This document shows positions 45,192-55,575 of a stretch of 64,000 nt of DNA, one piece after another. The first letter of the stretch is position 1; each line of letters opens with the position of its first letter. Origin of the DNA: Nostoc commune NIES-4072. Its GTDB lineage: Bacteria > Cyanobacteriota > Cyanobacteriia > Cyanobacteriales > Nostocaceae. The stretch spans positions 5,514,516-5,578,515 of the forward strand of contig NZ_BDUD01000001.1 in NCBI RefSeq assembly GCF_003113895.1, given 5' to 3'. The notes under the pieces were generated by a model that saw only the letters and a list, made by a program, of their open reading frames with translations, did not search any database and had not been told where the DNA came from. The position numbers were made by a program, and so were the translations under genes.

Positions 45192-45815
45192 TTATTTAAA
45201 CAAAACCGTTTCAATGTCATTTAAAGCAGTTTCAAAATCGTCATTAACGATTTGAATATCAAATTCATCTGCGGCTTGAATTTCCTCTTGGGCGCGGAGT
45301 AGACGACGGGCGATCGCTTCTTCAGAGTCTTGGGCGCGATCGCGTATTCGTTTCTCTAATTCATCAAAAGAAGGCGGTAAGATAAAAATACTGAGGGCAC
45401 TGGGGAAGGAAGCACGAATTTGTCTTGCTCCTTCTAACTCAATTTCTAGCACCACCAACTTGCCAAAATGGATTTGGTTAAGTACAGCTTCACGGGGAGT
45501 GCCATAATAGTTCCCAGCAAATTCTGCCCATTCCAAAAATTCACCTTCAGTAAGTAATTGTTCAAACTTACTGCGGCTGATAAAGTAATAATCTTTGCCA
45601 TCGATTTCTCCTGGACGGGGAGAACGAGTCGTCACGGATACCGAATAATAAAGTTCTGGATGACGTTTTAGAAGCGATCGCATTAAAGTGCCTTTACCGA
45701 CCCCGCTAGGGCCAGTTAAGACAATCAACCTGCCTAAATGTAAGCGTTCTTCGGTAGTAGCAATACTCTGGATGGGTAAAACTGGCATCATCCCTTCAAC
45801 CTGTGAATCAATCAA
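45192..45815 (-). CDS. gmk: Guanylate kinase
   Basis: Gmk converts GMP to GDP. The 207-residue protein has the P-loop [15 protein letters not shown], the GMP site [21 protein letters not shown], and the lid region [18 protein letters not shown] short N-terminal extension precedes the core; an internal ATG pair (MMPVLPIQS) is a possible start. A remA-like gene lies upstream, a common pairing. Confidence 0.96.
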   Translation of the reverse strand: MIDSQVEGMMPVLPIQSIATTEERLHLGRLIVLTGPSGVGKGTLMRSLLKRHPELYYSVSVTTRSPRPGEIDGKDYYFISRSKFEQLLTEGEFLEWAEFAGNYYGTPREAVLNQIHFGKLVVLEIELEGARQIRASFPSALSIFILPPSFDELEKRIRDRAQDSEEAIARRLLRAQEEIQAADEFDIQIVNDDFETALNDIETVLFK

Positions 45816-45849
45816 TAGATATTATTTATTAGTCTTGTGTTCCTGGCTA

Positions 45850-45990
45850 AGTCCACTAGTACCGCAAGGCGGAAGTCAGCCCCTTTGGGGAAGTAAAAAA
45901 TCAAAAGTCAAAAGTCAAAAAGCTTTAATTTTGGTTTTTCTGGCTGTAATAAAATGGTAGGTTTATTTCCGCCGGACTGTACTAGAGACT
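45850..45990. mobile_element. MITE-like element between gmk and remA
   Basis: CTAGTAC followed by 5 bases and GGCGGAA (45856-45874) is matched in inverted form by TTCCGCC, 5 bases and GTACTAG (45967-45985). Flanking AGTC and GACT extend the inverted repeats. The middle contains AAAGTCAAAAGTC tandem units. Confidence 0.6.
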
Positions 45991-46085
45991 AAAGAATTTG
46001 TAGCAAGGGTGACAGAAAACTTGTCTAATTCACATAGTACTGCTGATGTGGTGCAAATAGAAGTAAGATTGTTATCCACTCCTAA

Positions 46086-46352
46086 TCAATTATCTACAGT
46101 TTGATGCTCGCGGGAAATCACAAAGCGATTCGCTACCGTTTCCGGCTGAATTGCCGACAGAATTACGTGGCTGGAATCGGTGATAATTACAGCCCTAGTC
46201 CGCCGGCCGTAGGTTGCATCAACCAGTTGACCCCTGTCCCGTGCATCGGTAATAATCCGCTTAATCGGGGCAGACTCTGGACTGACAATGGCAACTACTC
46301 GATTGGCAGACACAATGTTACCAAAACCGATATTAATTAACTGAATCTCCAT
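46086..46352 (-). CDS. RemA-like (DUF370) regulatory protein
   Basis: The 88-residue protein starts [20 protein letters not shown] and has the DUF370 core [20 protein letters not shown] and [18 protein letters not shown]. RemA is a DNA-binding activator of matrix genes in Bacillus; in cyanobacteria the target is unknown. It lies upstream of gmk, the usual neighbour in many bacteria, here with a MITE-like element between them. Confidence 0.92.
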   Translation of the reverse strand: MEIQLINIGFGNIVSANRVVAIVSPESAPIKRIITDARDRGQLVDATYGRRTRAVIITDSSHVILSAIQPETVANRFVISREHQTVDN

Positions 46353-46571
46353 AAAAAACTGACGCCAAACACGGTTTGAGAAGCTTGAAGTAAACTTATT
46401 TACATGTTATCGCCAAAAAACAGGAGTCACAACGATTAAATTCAAGCCAGCCTTCGTTTTTAAATAATGCCTGCTTTTTTTTCGCTATTTATCAGCTATT
46501 TCTCCTCAATATCCTCCCATAGATACAGGCACAATTACACGGATACAAGCTAGCTGGGTGATGTATCTTAA

Positions 46572-47021
46572 TCAATAAATAAATGGTGGTAAATAATCCA
46601 CATCTAAAATTTGCTCAATGCTATAAGGGCAAGTTTGTGGAAAACAATTCAATCCACTTTTCTTTTTTGCTTGTCGTAGCGCATCAATGTAGACTTCTTC
46701 AAGCACCCTGAGCAGATAGTTGTAGAGGTTTTTAGATTTGGTTAATTTCCTAAGTTCTACCCGAAAATTATCAATTTCCACTTCCCAATGATTTTTACAT
46801 TCAGGAAGACTCCAATGTTGATACAAAAGCAGATGTTTGAGAAGTTGCAGTAGATAACTTTCGAGCTTGTGTTTCTGCTCATTACCCAATCTTTCAATCT
46901 CCTCAATCAAATGATCCCAATCAAGCTGCTCTAAATCTCGTTCTTGTAATTGTTTCAACGTAGTTTCTAACCACAGGTGATAATCCTGTTCATAAATAAT
47001 TTGAGTGAGTATTTTAGACAT
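46572..47021 (-). CDS. DUF29 family protein
   Basis: The 149-residue protein has the DUF29 pattern: YEQDYHLWLETTLKQLQERD, LDWDHLIEEIERLGNEQKH, LLQLLKHLLLYQHW and SCPYSIEQILD-like end (TCPYSIEQILDVDYLP). DUF29 is abundant in cyanobacteria and of unknown function. It stands alone. Confidence 0.92.
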   Translation of the reverse strand: MSKILTQIIYEQDYHLWLETTLKQLQERDLEQLDWDHLIEEIERLGNEQKHKLESYLLQLLKHLLLYQHWSLPECKNHWEVEIDNFRVELRKLTKSKNLYNYLLRVLEEVYIDALRQAKKKSGLNCFPQTCPYSIEQILDVDYLPPFIY

Positions 47022-47279
47022 TATTTAATATTCTCCTAATTTACGAAGACTTGGAATTAGGTTTTATTGGCCAAAGAAGCAGGGGAACAGGGAGGGCTTT
47101 GCTAAGGGAAAGAATTTTTAAATTCCCCTACCTTCATAGTTACAGAGCAAACAAATTTATTTATGTTCAAAGTAAAAATATTTATTTCAAGACGCAAAGC
47201 ATGTTCGCCTTTAGCGTCTCCTAAAGAGAAATAATGTGTCCAAGTTTTCAGCAGTCTTAAATTTATGGGGTTTTTTCCC

Positions 47280-47996
47280 CTACCCCCTGCCCCCTGCCCC
47301 TTTTCCTCTTCTTTGACGTACACTTCCAGCTTGACAATCGCGTAACCAAGTTTTAACTCCTTGGGCAACAGTACCCTTACTACTATCGCGTGGCGGAGAT
47401 ACTGGCTGTTGTCCTGAATAAGAACCAATTTGAGAAAACATCATCACTAAACGCCAACCAATTTTAGTTTTAGTCAACAATAGCCAGTGAAATTCCTGCA
47501 ATTCTACCGCTTTCTTTCCTATGTATTGCCGCTCTAAGGTAGTAAAGAAAACTTGCTCAACTCCTGATGCAGAACTTTTAGAAGCGTCTGCACTATATTC
47601 TTCAAGGTTAAGGGGCAAAGGAGTAAACTCAGGTCTTCCTGCCACTAACATATAACTGTAAACATCACTGCTTCTGCTGAGGCGGCGGGCGCGTTGACTA
47701 GCGCGATTAGTATAACTAGGTAAATCTTGCAGTAGCTGTATAGTTAATGTTTCTAAATTTTGCTCAGAACACAAAGACTTCACCCCACCGTTGACATTTT
47801 CCTTTTCTGCTAGCGCAGAAGGTTTAGGGGTGAGGTTTATCGAGAACGCTGGGTAAGCAAGGCTATTTGATACTAAAACCCAGAAGCCACAAACTAAAAG
47901 CAAACTATAATTTTTCTTTTTGAACGAAGAGGTAAGATTCTTCTCCCCTACACTCTGTACCCTATCCCCCGGCTTCTTACTGACTTTTAGCTTCAT
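47280..47996 (-). CDS. Exported hypothetical protein, tail encoded by a repeat
   Basis: The 238-residue protein has an N-terminal basic stretch, a hydrophobic signal-like helix (about 31-52, [19 protein letters not shown]) and a mature part with [20 protein letters not shown] and [20 protein letters not shown]. Its last residues ([12 protein letters not shown]) come from a C-rich tandem repeat at 47275-47310, so the native stop may have been lost. The first bases overlap the pyrF stop by 4. Function unknown. Confidence 0.75.
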   Translation of the reverse strand: MKLKVSKKPGDRVQSVGEKNLTSSFKKKNYSLLLVCGFWVLVSNSLAYPAFSINLTPKPSALAEKENVNGGVKSLCSEQNLETLTIQLLQDLPSYTNRASQRARRLSRSSDVYSYMLVAGRPEFTPLPLNLEEYSADASKSSASGVEQVFFTTLERQYIGKKAVELQEFHWLLLTKTKIGWRLVMMFSQIGSYSGQQPVSPPRDSSKGTVAQGVKTWLRDCQAGSVRQRRGKGAGGRG

Positions 47997-48724
47997 GCCA
48001 CCGTGGTTAACTCCTCAGAAATCCTCTTCCAGGCTAACTCCGGCTCAGTCGCAGTAGTAATGGGACGCCCAATCACGAGATAATCTGCACCAGCAATAAT
48101 TGCTTGTGCTGGAGTAAGCGATCGCTTTTGATCGCCAATATCAGCCCAAGTTGGTCTAATCCCCGGACAAACTAGCAAAAAGTCATTTCCACAAGTTTGT
48201 CGTAGCTGTGCCACCTCTTGAGGCGAACAAACTACCCCATCCAAACCAGATTCCTGAGCCAGCAGGGCCATTTCTAGAGCATATTCTGGTAATTCTAGAG
48301 GTATTTTTAAATCAAATGCCAGTTGTCTAGCAGAAATGCTCGTTAGCAGGGTAATTGCAATTAACTTTGGTGGTTCTACACCTGCTTTTGTAGCTCCTTC
48401 GTGTGACGCCTCAGTTGCGGCTTTCAGGGCATCTCTACCAGCAGTAGCATGAATTGTCAGTAAATCCACTCCGTATGTAGCTGCACTCCGGCAAGCACCA
48501 GCAACGGTATTGGGGATATCATCAAACTTTAAATCCAAGAAAATGCGCTTTTGCCGAGACTTTAGCACTTCCAGAATTTTCGGGCCAGTGCTGGTAAACA
48601 ATTCTAAGCCAACTTTCCACCAAACTACTTGCGGGAGTTGATCTATAAGAGCGATCGCACTTTGTTCATCCGGGACATCCAAAGCCACAATAACTCGTTG
48701 TTCTACTTGTTCCCTATTCCCCAT
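47993..48724 (-). CDS. pyrF: Orotidine 5'-phosphate decarboxylase
   Basis: PyrF makes UMP. The 243-residue protein has the Asp-Lys-x-x-Asp active site in [22 protein letters not shown] at the start of the barrel, and C-terminal [18 protein letters not shown] and [10 protein letters not shown]. The first codons (MGNREQ) lie in a tandem repeat like those before nth. It sits 21 bases past tyrS. Confidence 0.96.
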   Translation of the reverse strand: MGNREQVEQRVIVALDVPDEQSAIALIDQLPQVVWWKVGLELFTSTGPKILEVLKSRQKRIFLDLKFDDIPNTVAGACRSAATYGVDLLTIHATAGRDALKAATEASHEGATKAGVEPPKLIAITLLTSISARQLAFDLKIPLELPEYALEMALLAQESGLDGVVCSPQEVAQLRQTCGNDFLLVCPGIRPTWADIGDQKRSLTPAQAIIAGADYLVIGRPITTATEPELAWKRISEELTTVA

Positions 48725-48745
48725 TCCCTACTCCCCACTCCCCAT

Positions 48746-49933
48746 TTAAGGCACTAAACGCACAAACTTATTTTTCCCAACTTGTAAAACCTTACCTTGT
48801 AACTGGGCAGGTTCAGCAAAAGTAGTATCAACATCGGTAATGCGATCGCCATCTAAGCGCACTCCACCTTCTTGAATTTTTCGCTTTCCTTCACCCGTAC
48901 TTTTGCATAAGCCAGTGACATTGAGAATATACGCTAACTTAGCGGGATGCGATACCTCAGCTAGAGAGAATTCTGGAACTGTACCTTCCTTTCCGCCGCT
49001 TTGGGCGGCAACTTTTGCCTCTTGGGCTGCTTGTTCGCCGTGGTACTGTTTGACAACTTCATAAGCTAAAAGTGTCTGGCGATCGCGGGGGTTTTCTGGA
49101 AGTTGATCCAAAGGTAAATCTGTCAGCAGTTCAAAATACTCCTTCAGCAGATTATCTGGAACTCCTTGTAACTTCTGATATTTTTGCCCTGGATGTTCCG
49201 ACAACCCAATATAATTACCTAAAGACTTGGACATTTTTTGCACCCCATCCGTGCCAATCAAAATCGGCATTAGCATCCCAAATTGGGGTTTTTGACCAAA
49301 ATGGCGTTGCAAATCTCTGCCTACAGCAATGTTAAATTTTTGATCAGTCCCTCCCAATTCCACATCTGCCTCAACGGCAACGGAATCAAAACCTTGCATT
49401 AACGGGTACAGGAACTCATGGATAAAAATTGGATTCTCTTTTTTATAGCGATCGGCAAATCCTTCCTTAGCTAACATCTGCCCCACCGTCATCGTCGAGA
49501 GTAACTCCAAAATTTTCTCTAAGTTGAGCTTAGAAAGCCATTCGGAGTTATAACGCACCTCTAACCTTCCTGGTGTGTCAAAATCCAAGATAGGACGTAC
49601 TTGATCGAGATAAGTCTGAGCATTTTGGGCTACATCTGCTTCTGTAAGCTGACGACGCACTTCAGATTTACCTGTCGGATCGCCAATACGTGCGGTAAAA
49701 TCGCCAATAATCAGAACTGCTATATGTCCTGCATCTTGAAACGCTCGCAGTTTCCGTACTGGTATGCTATGACCAAGATGAATATCAGTGCCTGTAGGGT
49801 CAATGCCCAATTTGATCCTCAAAGGTTGGTTTGTAGTTACCAAGCGTTTTTCTAGAGTTTCACTGTTAACATCAACTGGTTGTGGGAAAACTTCTACCAC
49901 ACCACGACGCAGCCAAGCAAAATCTTGCGTCAT
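48746..49933 (-). CDS. tyrS: Tyrosyl-tRNA synthetase
   Basis: From the ATG at 49933 ([17 protein letters not shown]) this has 395 residues, a normal size; the frame continues upstream to 50065 but that segment does not look like TyrS. It has the HIGH-like [25 protein letters not shown], the KMSKS motif and a C-terminal S4-like domain ([16 protein letters not shown]). It belongs to the TyrS group whose signature is HLGH rather than HVGH. Confidence 0.95.
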   Translation of the reverse strand: MTQDFAWLRRGVVEVFPQPVDVNSETLEKRLVTTNQPLRIKLGIDPTGTDIHLGHSIPVRKLRAFQDAGHIAVLIIGDFTARIGDPTGKSEVRRQLTEADVAQNAQTYLDQVRPILDFDTPGRLEVRYNSEWLSKLNLEKILELLSTMTVGQMLAKEGFADRYKKENPIFIHEFLYPLMQGFDSVAVEADVELGGTDQKFNIAVGRDLQRHFGQKPQFGMLMPILIGTDGVQKMSKSLGNYIGLSEHPGQKYQKLQGVPDNLLKEYFELLTDLPLDQLPENPRDRQTLLAYEVVKQYHGEQAAQEAKVAAQSGGKEGTVPEFSLAEVSHPAKLAYILNVTGLCKSTGEGKRKIQEGGVRLDGDRITDVDTTFAEPAQLQGKVLQVGKNKFVRLVP

Positions 49934-50106
49934 ACTAGAAAATCCACTGTTAGCTATGTTTTGCACATTAGAAGTTAAGTTGGTTATAAACACTTGCAAT
50001 TTATCCGCTTTCTCATCTGCCAAACTACTATAATTGCAAAAAATTAACCGCCTTGCTTCGTCCAATCAATTACAGTTAAATTTACAAGTGAGGAAGTGAA
50101 ATCGCC

Positions 50107-52032
50107 GTGTCGTCTTCTAGGACTTTTGAAGATAAGCAGCCACAACGTCAGGCTTCATCAGGTTTTGAGTTTTTGAAAGGAGTCGGTCAGGTAGCTGGCG
50201 GTACTCTCCTCTCAATGACCATGCTGGCAAGTTCCATTGTAGCCGGAGGACTGGTTGGTTTAGCCATTAGTTTCCGCAATTTGCCAGATGTCAGACAGCT
50301 ACGTAACTTTTTTCCCTCAGAAACAACTTACATCTATGACGTTAAGGGTAAACTTTTAACTAGCATCCACGGGGAAGCCAACCGAGAAGTCGTGCCCCTG
50401 GATAGAATTTCCCCGAACTTAAAACGGGCGGTATTAGCAAGTGAAGATAGTCACTTTTACGATCACCACGGTATTAACCCTACTGGTGTTGGTCGGGCTA
50501 TAGTAGTTAACGCTGTAGCAGGTGGAGTCAAAGAGGGTGGCTCTACTGTTACTATGCAATTGGTAAAAAACCTATTTTTGTCTCAAAAGCGTGCCTTTAC
50601 CCGCAAGTTAGCCGAGGCGGTGCTGGCAATCAGGTTAGAGCAAATTCTTACCAAAGACCAAATTTTAGAAATGTACCTCAATCAAGTTTATTGGGGTCAT
50701 AACAATTATGGTGTACAAACGGCAGCTCGCAGTTACTTTAATAAGTCAGCAGAATATTTAAGCTTGGGTGAGTCAGCAATGATGGCGGGTTTGATCCAAG
50801 CACCAGAAGAATTCAGTCCGTTTGTGAGCATGAAGCTGGCCAAACAGAAACAAAAAGAAGTGCTAGGACGGATGCTGGAGTTGAACTGGATCAACCAGTC
50901 TGAGTATGACAATGCCCTCAAACAAGAAATCAAACTTGGTAAAATCAAATCCTTTCAAGGTAGTGCCCTACCTTATGTAACCAATACTGTAGCGCAAGAG
51001 TTGGCTAAAAAGTTTGGGCGTGAGACACTGCTCAAAGGCGGGATGCGGGTACAAACTACAGTTGATGCCAACTTCCAAATCATGGCAGAGGAAACAGTCA
51101 GTAAGTGGCATAAAACACTTCTGGAGCAAGGATTATCTAAAAATCAAATGGCTCTGGTGTCAATAGATCCGCGCACACATTTTATCAAAGCATTGGTGGG
51201 CGGGATAGATCCTAAAACCAGTGAATTTAATCGTGCAACTCAAGCTCAACGCCAGCCAGGATCTTCTTTTAAACCGTTTGTATACTATACTGCTTTTGCC
51301 ACTGGTAAATATGGGCCAGACACAACGGTAGTAGATGCTCCAGTTAGTTATCGAGATGGTAACGGTTGGTACTTTCCCAGAAATTATGATAATAGTTTTA
51401 GAGGAGCGATGCCAATCCGCACAGCTTTAGCTCAGTCGCGCAACATTCCCGTGATCAAGATTGGTAAGGCTGTGGGTATGAATAGAGTCATAGAAACCTG
51501 CCGTACCTTGGGCATTATGAGTCCAATGGAACCTGTGTCTTCCTTACCACTTGGTGCAATTGGTGTCACACCTTTGGAAATAGCTAGTGCTTATGCTACC
51601 TTTGCTAATTATGGTTGGCAATCTCCACCAACTGTAATTGCTCGTGTCACCGATAGTAGTGGTAACGTGTTGCTAGACAATACCCCTAAACCACAGCTAG
51701 TTCTCGATCCTTGGGCTTCAGCAGCAATTATCGATGTGATGCGATCGGTAATTTCTGAAGGTACAGGTAAAGGTGCTGCTATCGGTCGCCCAGCCGCAGG
51801 TAAGACGGGAACAACATCGTCAGAAAAAGATATTTGGTTTGTTGGCACTGTACCACAACTAACAACTGCTGTTTGGGTGGGGAGAGATGACAATAGACAG
51901 TTAGCTGACCATGCAACAGGTGGTGTTATGGTTGCTCCCATCTGGAAAGATTTTATGGAGAAAGCACTAAAGAACACACCAGTAGAAAACTTCAAGCCAC
52001 CTTCCCAGTTTCCTCGCCCCAAGTCAAATTAA
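50107..52032 (+). CDS. Class A penicillin-binding protein
   Basis: The 641-residue protein polymerises and cross-links peptidoglycan. It has an N-terminal membrane helix (about 25-55), a glycosyltransferase (GT51) domain (EDSHFYDHHGINPTGVGRAI, GGSTVTMQLVKNLF) and a transpeptidase domain with SSFKP (SxxK), SRN and KTGTT. The start is a GTG at 50107. The short C-terminal tail and size fit the PBP1A-like group of cyanobacteria. It is divergent from tyrS. Confidence 0.95.
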   Translation: MSSSRTFEDKQPQRQASSGFEFLKGVGQVAGGTLLSMTMLASSIVAGGLVGLAISFRNLPDVRQLRNFFPSETTYIYDVKGKLLTSIHGEANREVVPLDRISPNLKRAVLASEDSHFYDHHGINPTGVGRAIVVNAVAGGVKEGGSTVTMQLVKNLFLSQKRAFTRKLAEAVLAIRLEQILTKDQILEMYLNQVYWGHNNYGVQTAARSYFNKSAEYLSLGESAMMAGLIQAPEEFSPFVSMKLAKQKQKEVLGRMLELNWINQSEYDNALKQEIKLGKIKSFQGSALPYVTNTVAQELAKKFGRETLLKGGMRVQTTVDANFQIMAEETVSKWHKTLLEQGLSKNQMALVSIDPRTHFIKALVGGIDPKTSEFNRATQAQRQPGSSFKPFVYYTAFATGKYGPDTTVVDAPVSYRDGNGWYFPRNYDNSFRGAMPIRTALAQSRNIPVIKIGKAVGMNRVIETCRTLGIMSPMEPVSSLPLGAIGVTPLEIASAYATFANYGWQSPPTVIARVTDSSGNVLLDNTPKPQLVLDPWASAAIIDVMRSVISEGTGKGAAIGRPAAGKTGTTSSEKDIWFVGTVPQLTTAVWVGRDDNRQLADHATGGVMVAPIWKDFMEKALKNTPVENFKPPSQFPRPKSN

Positions 52033-52116
52033 AGTTAGGAGTGATAAGTTATGAGTTATGAGTTGATTGAGAACTCCTAACTCCTGTACAGACGCGATTA
52101 ATCGCGTCTCTACTTT
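52028..52116 (+). terminator. Compound repeat copy 3 after the penicillin-binding protein gene
   Basis: TTAGGAGT and ACTCCTAA can pair, followed by CTCCTGTACAG, the palindrome AGACGCGATTAATCGCGTCT (52090-52109) and a run of seven T. Third copy of the module at 41083 and 45130. Confidence 0.75.
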
Positions 52117-52118
52117 TT

Positions 52119-52442
52119 TTAGGCTTGTTTTTCTAGTTCGGCTTTCATCCGTTCTAAAGTAAGGTGCATTTGGTCAAACATTTGTTGTGGGGTGACACCA
52201 AACTGACCTAATTGTGTCTTCAGTTGTTCTACTGTCATTTGTGCCATGAAATCTTCTGATAGCTCGAAGCGCTTCATAAAGATGCGATACCGATCCATCA
52301 TGGCTTCCATTTGCTCAATAAATAGCTTTTTGCCATCGCGGTCAAATTTGCCGTAGTTATTACCAAGCTTGATTAGTGCTTGATAATCCTCAAACAGCTG
52401 TTTTGCTTCTTGCTGAATTATCTCAGAATCGAAGAATCCCAT
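52119..52442 (-). CDS. DUF1825 family protein
   Basis: The 107-residue protein starts MGFFDSEIIQQEAKQLFEDY and is all-helical, with MEAMMDRYRIFMKRFELSEDFMAQM and an LTLERMKAELE tail. DUF1825 is confined to cyanobacteria and of unknown function. It is convergent with the PBP gene. Confidence 0.92.
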   Translation of the reverse strand: MGFFDSEIIQQEAKQLFEDYQALIKLGNNYGKFDRDGKKLFIEQMEAMMDRYRIFMKRFELSEDFMAQMTVEQLKTQLGQFGVTPQQMFDQMHLTLERMKAELEKQA

Positions 52443-52567
52443 ATTGCTTATATTAAACTGAGTGTCCAGACTCAGGAGCTTAATAGTTTTACTTCTATTA
52501 TTATTTTAGTCTAGGAGAGTAATCTAGTAACAAAGCTTCGGTTTTAGTACGGTTTGTTACCGAAATT

Positions 52568-53491
52568 TCACCACTTGACTTGAGAACCTTTCTTTTGAGC
52601 AAACCGACTTAATAAAGCCGCAATACTCATAGCTGTAGCCATTGATTTGGGATTGGTATTTTTACCAGATTGAATTTTCACTTCGGGAGCGTATTTCAAA
52701 GCTAGTGAATTTTGCGGGTTCAGTTTTAATGCTTGATGGATGTAAACCCTGGCCATCCCGATAAATTTTTGTTTGAGATGTACCAAACCTAATAAGGCAT
52801 AATAGTCGCTATTATTTGGCTCTAATTTGATGGCATCGCGCAATTCTGACACGGCTAGGGGCCACTTGCCTAGCTTGACGTACTCAATAGCTCGCTGGTA
52901 GTGACGTTGAGCGTATGTCACAACTGGTTTGACATCAGTTTTTTGATTTAATGTCAATTCAACTGGCTTAACTTCTACCTTAGAGAGGATGCTAACAGCT
53001 TTTTGTGTTGATTGTAGGTCTGGTTTATGTAACCGTAAGTATACTAAATTCAGTGTATTAATTTGTTGCGTCACCTGATAAAACTGATCTAATGATTTGT
53101 ATTGATCTTCTGCATAGCAGGCGATCGCTTCTTCGTAAAACAATTCTGCTTGGGGTGTAGACATTTCCAAAATTTTCTCAGCTATGGCACTTTGAGAAGA
53201 CAAAGGCTTCTGCTCTAAAGCAAATGATCGCAGCATAGCGATCGCCATCAAGCGCTTCTCTTGATGTTTCAGTTGTTCATAAGCTGGATTGATTAAATGG
53301 CTAAATATTGCCGTTGCTAATTCTTGATCTGGCTTAGAGCTTTTGGTATGGCGATCGGGATGTAGCAGCTTCGCTAAAGTGTGATAGCGTTTTAAAATCT
53401 GGCGATCGCCAGCAATTACAGAAATTCCTAATACAGCGTAAGGATCACAAAGCTGTTGAAGCCATTTTGGCGGTAGGAAGGTCTGTGACAT
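52568..53491 (-). CDS. J-domain protein with TPR repeats
   Basis: The 307-residue protein has a J domain (about 14-80) with the HPD motif in LLHPDRHTK, a middle region, and TPR units around 200-275 (AIEYVKLGKWPLAVSELRDA, YYALLGLVHLKQKFI). J domains stimulate Hsp70 ATPases; the TPRs likely bind a client. It has no Cys-rich zinc region, so it is a class C co-chaperone. Confidence 0.92.
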   Translation of the reverse strand: MSQTFLPPKWLQQLCDPYAVLGISVIAGDRQILKRYHTLAKLLHPDRHTKSSKPDQELATAIFSHLINPAYEQLKHQEKRLMAIAMLRSFALEQKPLSSQSAIAEKILEMSTPQAELFYEEAIACYAEDQYKSLDQFYQVTQQINTLNLVYLRLHKPDLQSTQKAVSILSKVEVKPVELTLNQKTDVKPVVTYAQRHYQRAIEYVKLGKWPLAVSELRDAIKLEPNNSDYYALLGLVHLKQKFIGMARVYIHQALKLNPQNSLALKYAPEVKIQSGKNTNPKSMATAMSIAALLSRFAQKKGSQVKW

Positions 53492-53672
53492 AGTAGTAAT
53501 TAAGCTGTTAAAAATTTAAAATTAGCATCAAAGCTCAATGCATGGTCATGTGAAACTTACTCAAATTTCTGCAAATACTAAATTATGCCTGGGAATTCTC
53601 ATCTAAAGGGCAAGGCAGAGTAGTTAACTGTCTAATTGTCGGAACTATGGTATTGGTATATTTATTAAAAAT

Positions 53673-54050
53673 ATGTTGACTAAGCGCAAAAGTCGAAGTG
53701 TTGCTGCTGTTTTAGCTTTTTCTGGCACACTGGCACCAATTTCAGGATTACATAAATTCTATCTGGGACAGAGGTTATGGGGCATTTTGTATGTGTTGCT
53801 TTCATGGACACCGATCCCCAAGGTAGCTAGTGCCATTGAGGGAGTTTGGTATTTAGCTCAAAATGAAGAAGCTTTTGATCAAAATTTTAATCTAGGTAAG
53901 TCAGCAACAAAAAACTCACAAAAAGTTAGTAATCAGGTAGGAGCGATCGCTGACGCAATGCGGGAATTGGATGCTTTGCGCCAGGATGGGCTAATTTCAG
54001 AGTATGAATTTGAGCAAAAGCGCCGCCAATTGCTAGACCAGATTTCTTGA
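53673..54050 (+). CDS. TM2-type (NINE) membrane protein with SHOCT tail
   Basis: The 125-residue protein has two membrane helices (about 9-27 and 37-60) with the TM2 signature FSGTLAPISGLHKFYLGQRL and a C-terminal SHOCT-like helix pair (ELDALRQDGLISEYEFEQKR). Families with this layout are small inner-membrane proteins of unknown role. It precedes the next gene by 13 bases, so they are probably one operon. Confidence 0.88.
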   Translation: MLTKRKSRSVAAVLAFSGTLAPISGLHKFYLGQRLWGILYVLLSWTPIPKVASAIEGVWYLAQNEEAFDQNFNLGKSATKNSQKVSNQVGAIADAMRELDALRQDGLISEYEFEQKRRQLLDQIS

Positions 54051-54063
54051 GGTAAGCGACAAC

Positions 54064-54597
54064 ATGAATAATTGGCTACCTTTGAACCCCAAGCTGCAAA
54101 AACTCCGGGCCAAGCTCCTCAACGATCCCTACTATCGCTTACAATCTGGGGAAGAAATTCAGATAGCGGCTAAATTAGGTATTCGCATTGATGCTAATCG
54201 AGCCACTGTAGATGATTGGTTACGCTTACCAGGTTTGTCAATTCACCAAGCGCGATCGCTTGTAGAACTTTCGCGTTCGGGTGTTAAATTTTACTGTATT
54301 GAAGATATCGCTGCGGCTTTGGCTGTACCAGCGCCGCGCCTGGAGCCATTAAAACCTCTGCTGAATTTTATTTACTACGATCACGAATCTCTAGAAAGTC
54401 CGGCCCATTTAATCAATCCAAATACAGCAACAGTTGAAAATTTAGCCCAAATTCCATTTATAGATTTGTCTCTAGCACATGCAGTAGTGCAAAATCGGCA
54501 ATCAGCCGGGCCTTATCGTAACCTAGCTGATTTCCAACGGCGTTTGGAGTTACCTGGTGATGCGATCGCTCAACTGATGTATTATTTAAGGTTTTAA
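54064..54597 (+). CDS. ComEA-like helix-hairpin-helix protein
   Basis: The 177-residue protein carries two helix-hairpin-helix pairs: IDANRATVDDWLRLPGLSIH and INPNTATVENLAQIPFIDLS, with a third copy-like segment after each (QARSLVELSRSG, AHAVVQNRQSAGP). This resembles the DNA-binding part of ComEA but lacks a signal peptide, so it may act in the cytoplasm. It follows the TM2 gene. Confidence 0.85.
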   Translation: MNNWLPLNPKLQKLRAKLLNDPYYRLQSGEEIQIAAKLGIRIDANRATVDDWLRLPGLSIHQARSLVELSRSGVKFYCIEDIAAALAVPAPRLEPLKPLLNFIYYDHESLESPAHLINPNTATVENLAQIPFIDLSLAHAVVQNRQSAGPYRNLADFQRRLELPGDAIAQLMYYLRF

Positions 54598-54723
54598 GTT
54601 AGAAGTCTAAAATAACTCCTAACTCCGCCAATTTTAGATTTTGAGTCACACCTTTGATGCCCTTACAGTGCAACTTGGATTTTCGATTAAAGGAAAAATC
54701 TAAAATCTAAAATCCAAAATTAA

Positions 54724-55329
54724 TTAAATGAACCCAATACGATCAAGAGGCCAAAAGCGAAACGCTGCTCGACCAATGACATTTTCTCTGGGTAAAAAGC
54801 CCCAATAACGAGAGTCATTACTATCGTTGCGGTTATCTCCCATGACAAAAAACTCATCCTCTGGAACCTTCACTGGTTGATATGGCTGATTTGGGGGTTC
54901 AGCGATGTAGTCTTCTGCCAAAGGTTGACCATTGAGATAGACTTTGCCAGAAGCAACACTAACTACCTCACCAGGCTGGCCAATAACCCGCTTGATGAAG
55001 GCTTGGTCTTTGGGATATCCTCGACGTTGTAGTTCTGCGGGTGGCTGAAAAACAATAATATCCCCAGTTATGGGAGGGTGAAAATGGTAGGATATTTTTT
55101 CAACTACCAAGCGATCGCCTGTATGTAAGGTAGGCAGCATCGAATCAGAAGGTATATAGCGGGGTTCGGCAATAAAAGTCCTGATAAAAAATGCCAAACA
55201 CAATGCGATCGCAATTAAAATCAGATTTTCTTGCCAACTACGCCATACTTTTAACGACGCACGCTCTTCTTTTACATCACTTTCGTGAGGAATCATAAAA
55301 GTTTCTAGCCAGTTTAAGAAGTGGAACAA
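54724..55329 (-). CDS. lepB: Signal peptidase I
   Basis: The enzyme removes signal peptides from exported proteins. The 201-residue form has a membrane helix (about 31-52), catalytic serine in PSDSMLPTL and catalytic lysine in AFIKRVIGQPG, and the C-terminal GDNRNDSNDSRYWG box. The start is uncertain: TTG at 55329 has AAGG upstream, but the ATG at 55296 (MIPHESD, 190 residues) is equally plausible. Confidence 0.95.
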   Translation of the reverse strand: MFHFLNWLETFMIPHESDVKEERASLKVWRSWQENLILIAIALCLAFFIRTFIAEPRYIPSDSMLPTLHTGDRLVVEKISYHFHPPITGDIIVFQPPAELQRRGYPKDQAFIKRVIGQPGEVVSVASGKVYLNGQPLAEDYIAEPPNQPYQPVKVPEDEFFVMGDNRNDSNDSRYWGFLPRENVIGRAAFRFWPLDRIGFI

Positions 55330-55575
55330 ATACCTTGATTATTTTGACTCAAAAGGTATACTAATAAACATGATGGATTCTGCATAAATCCATACTAAAT
55401 ATTAAATAATACAATTATCGCATCTACCAAAGACAAGCAAAACTACTGTAAATCAACCATGACCTGTTTAAGGCAATATAAGCTGATGATTAGGATTTTT
55501 AGGTAATTAAAAATTTTAATTCTAATTGCTGCAATTATAAAGCAAGTTATGAGATGATTTTCAATTTTGCTTCCT

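Noticed and set aside
47102..47428. 108-codon minus-strand frame overlapping the 238-residue gene
   Set aside because: It reads through the tandem repeat in another frame and overlaps a better gene.
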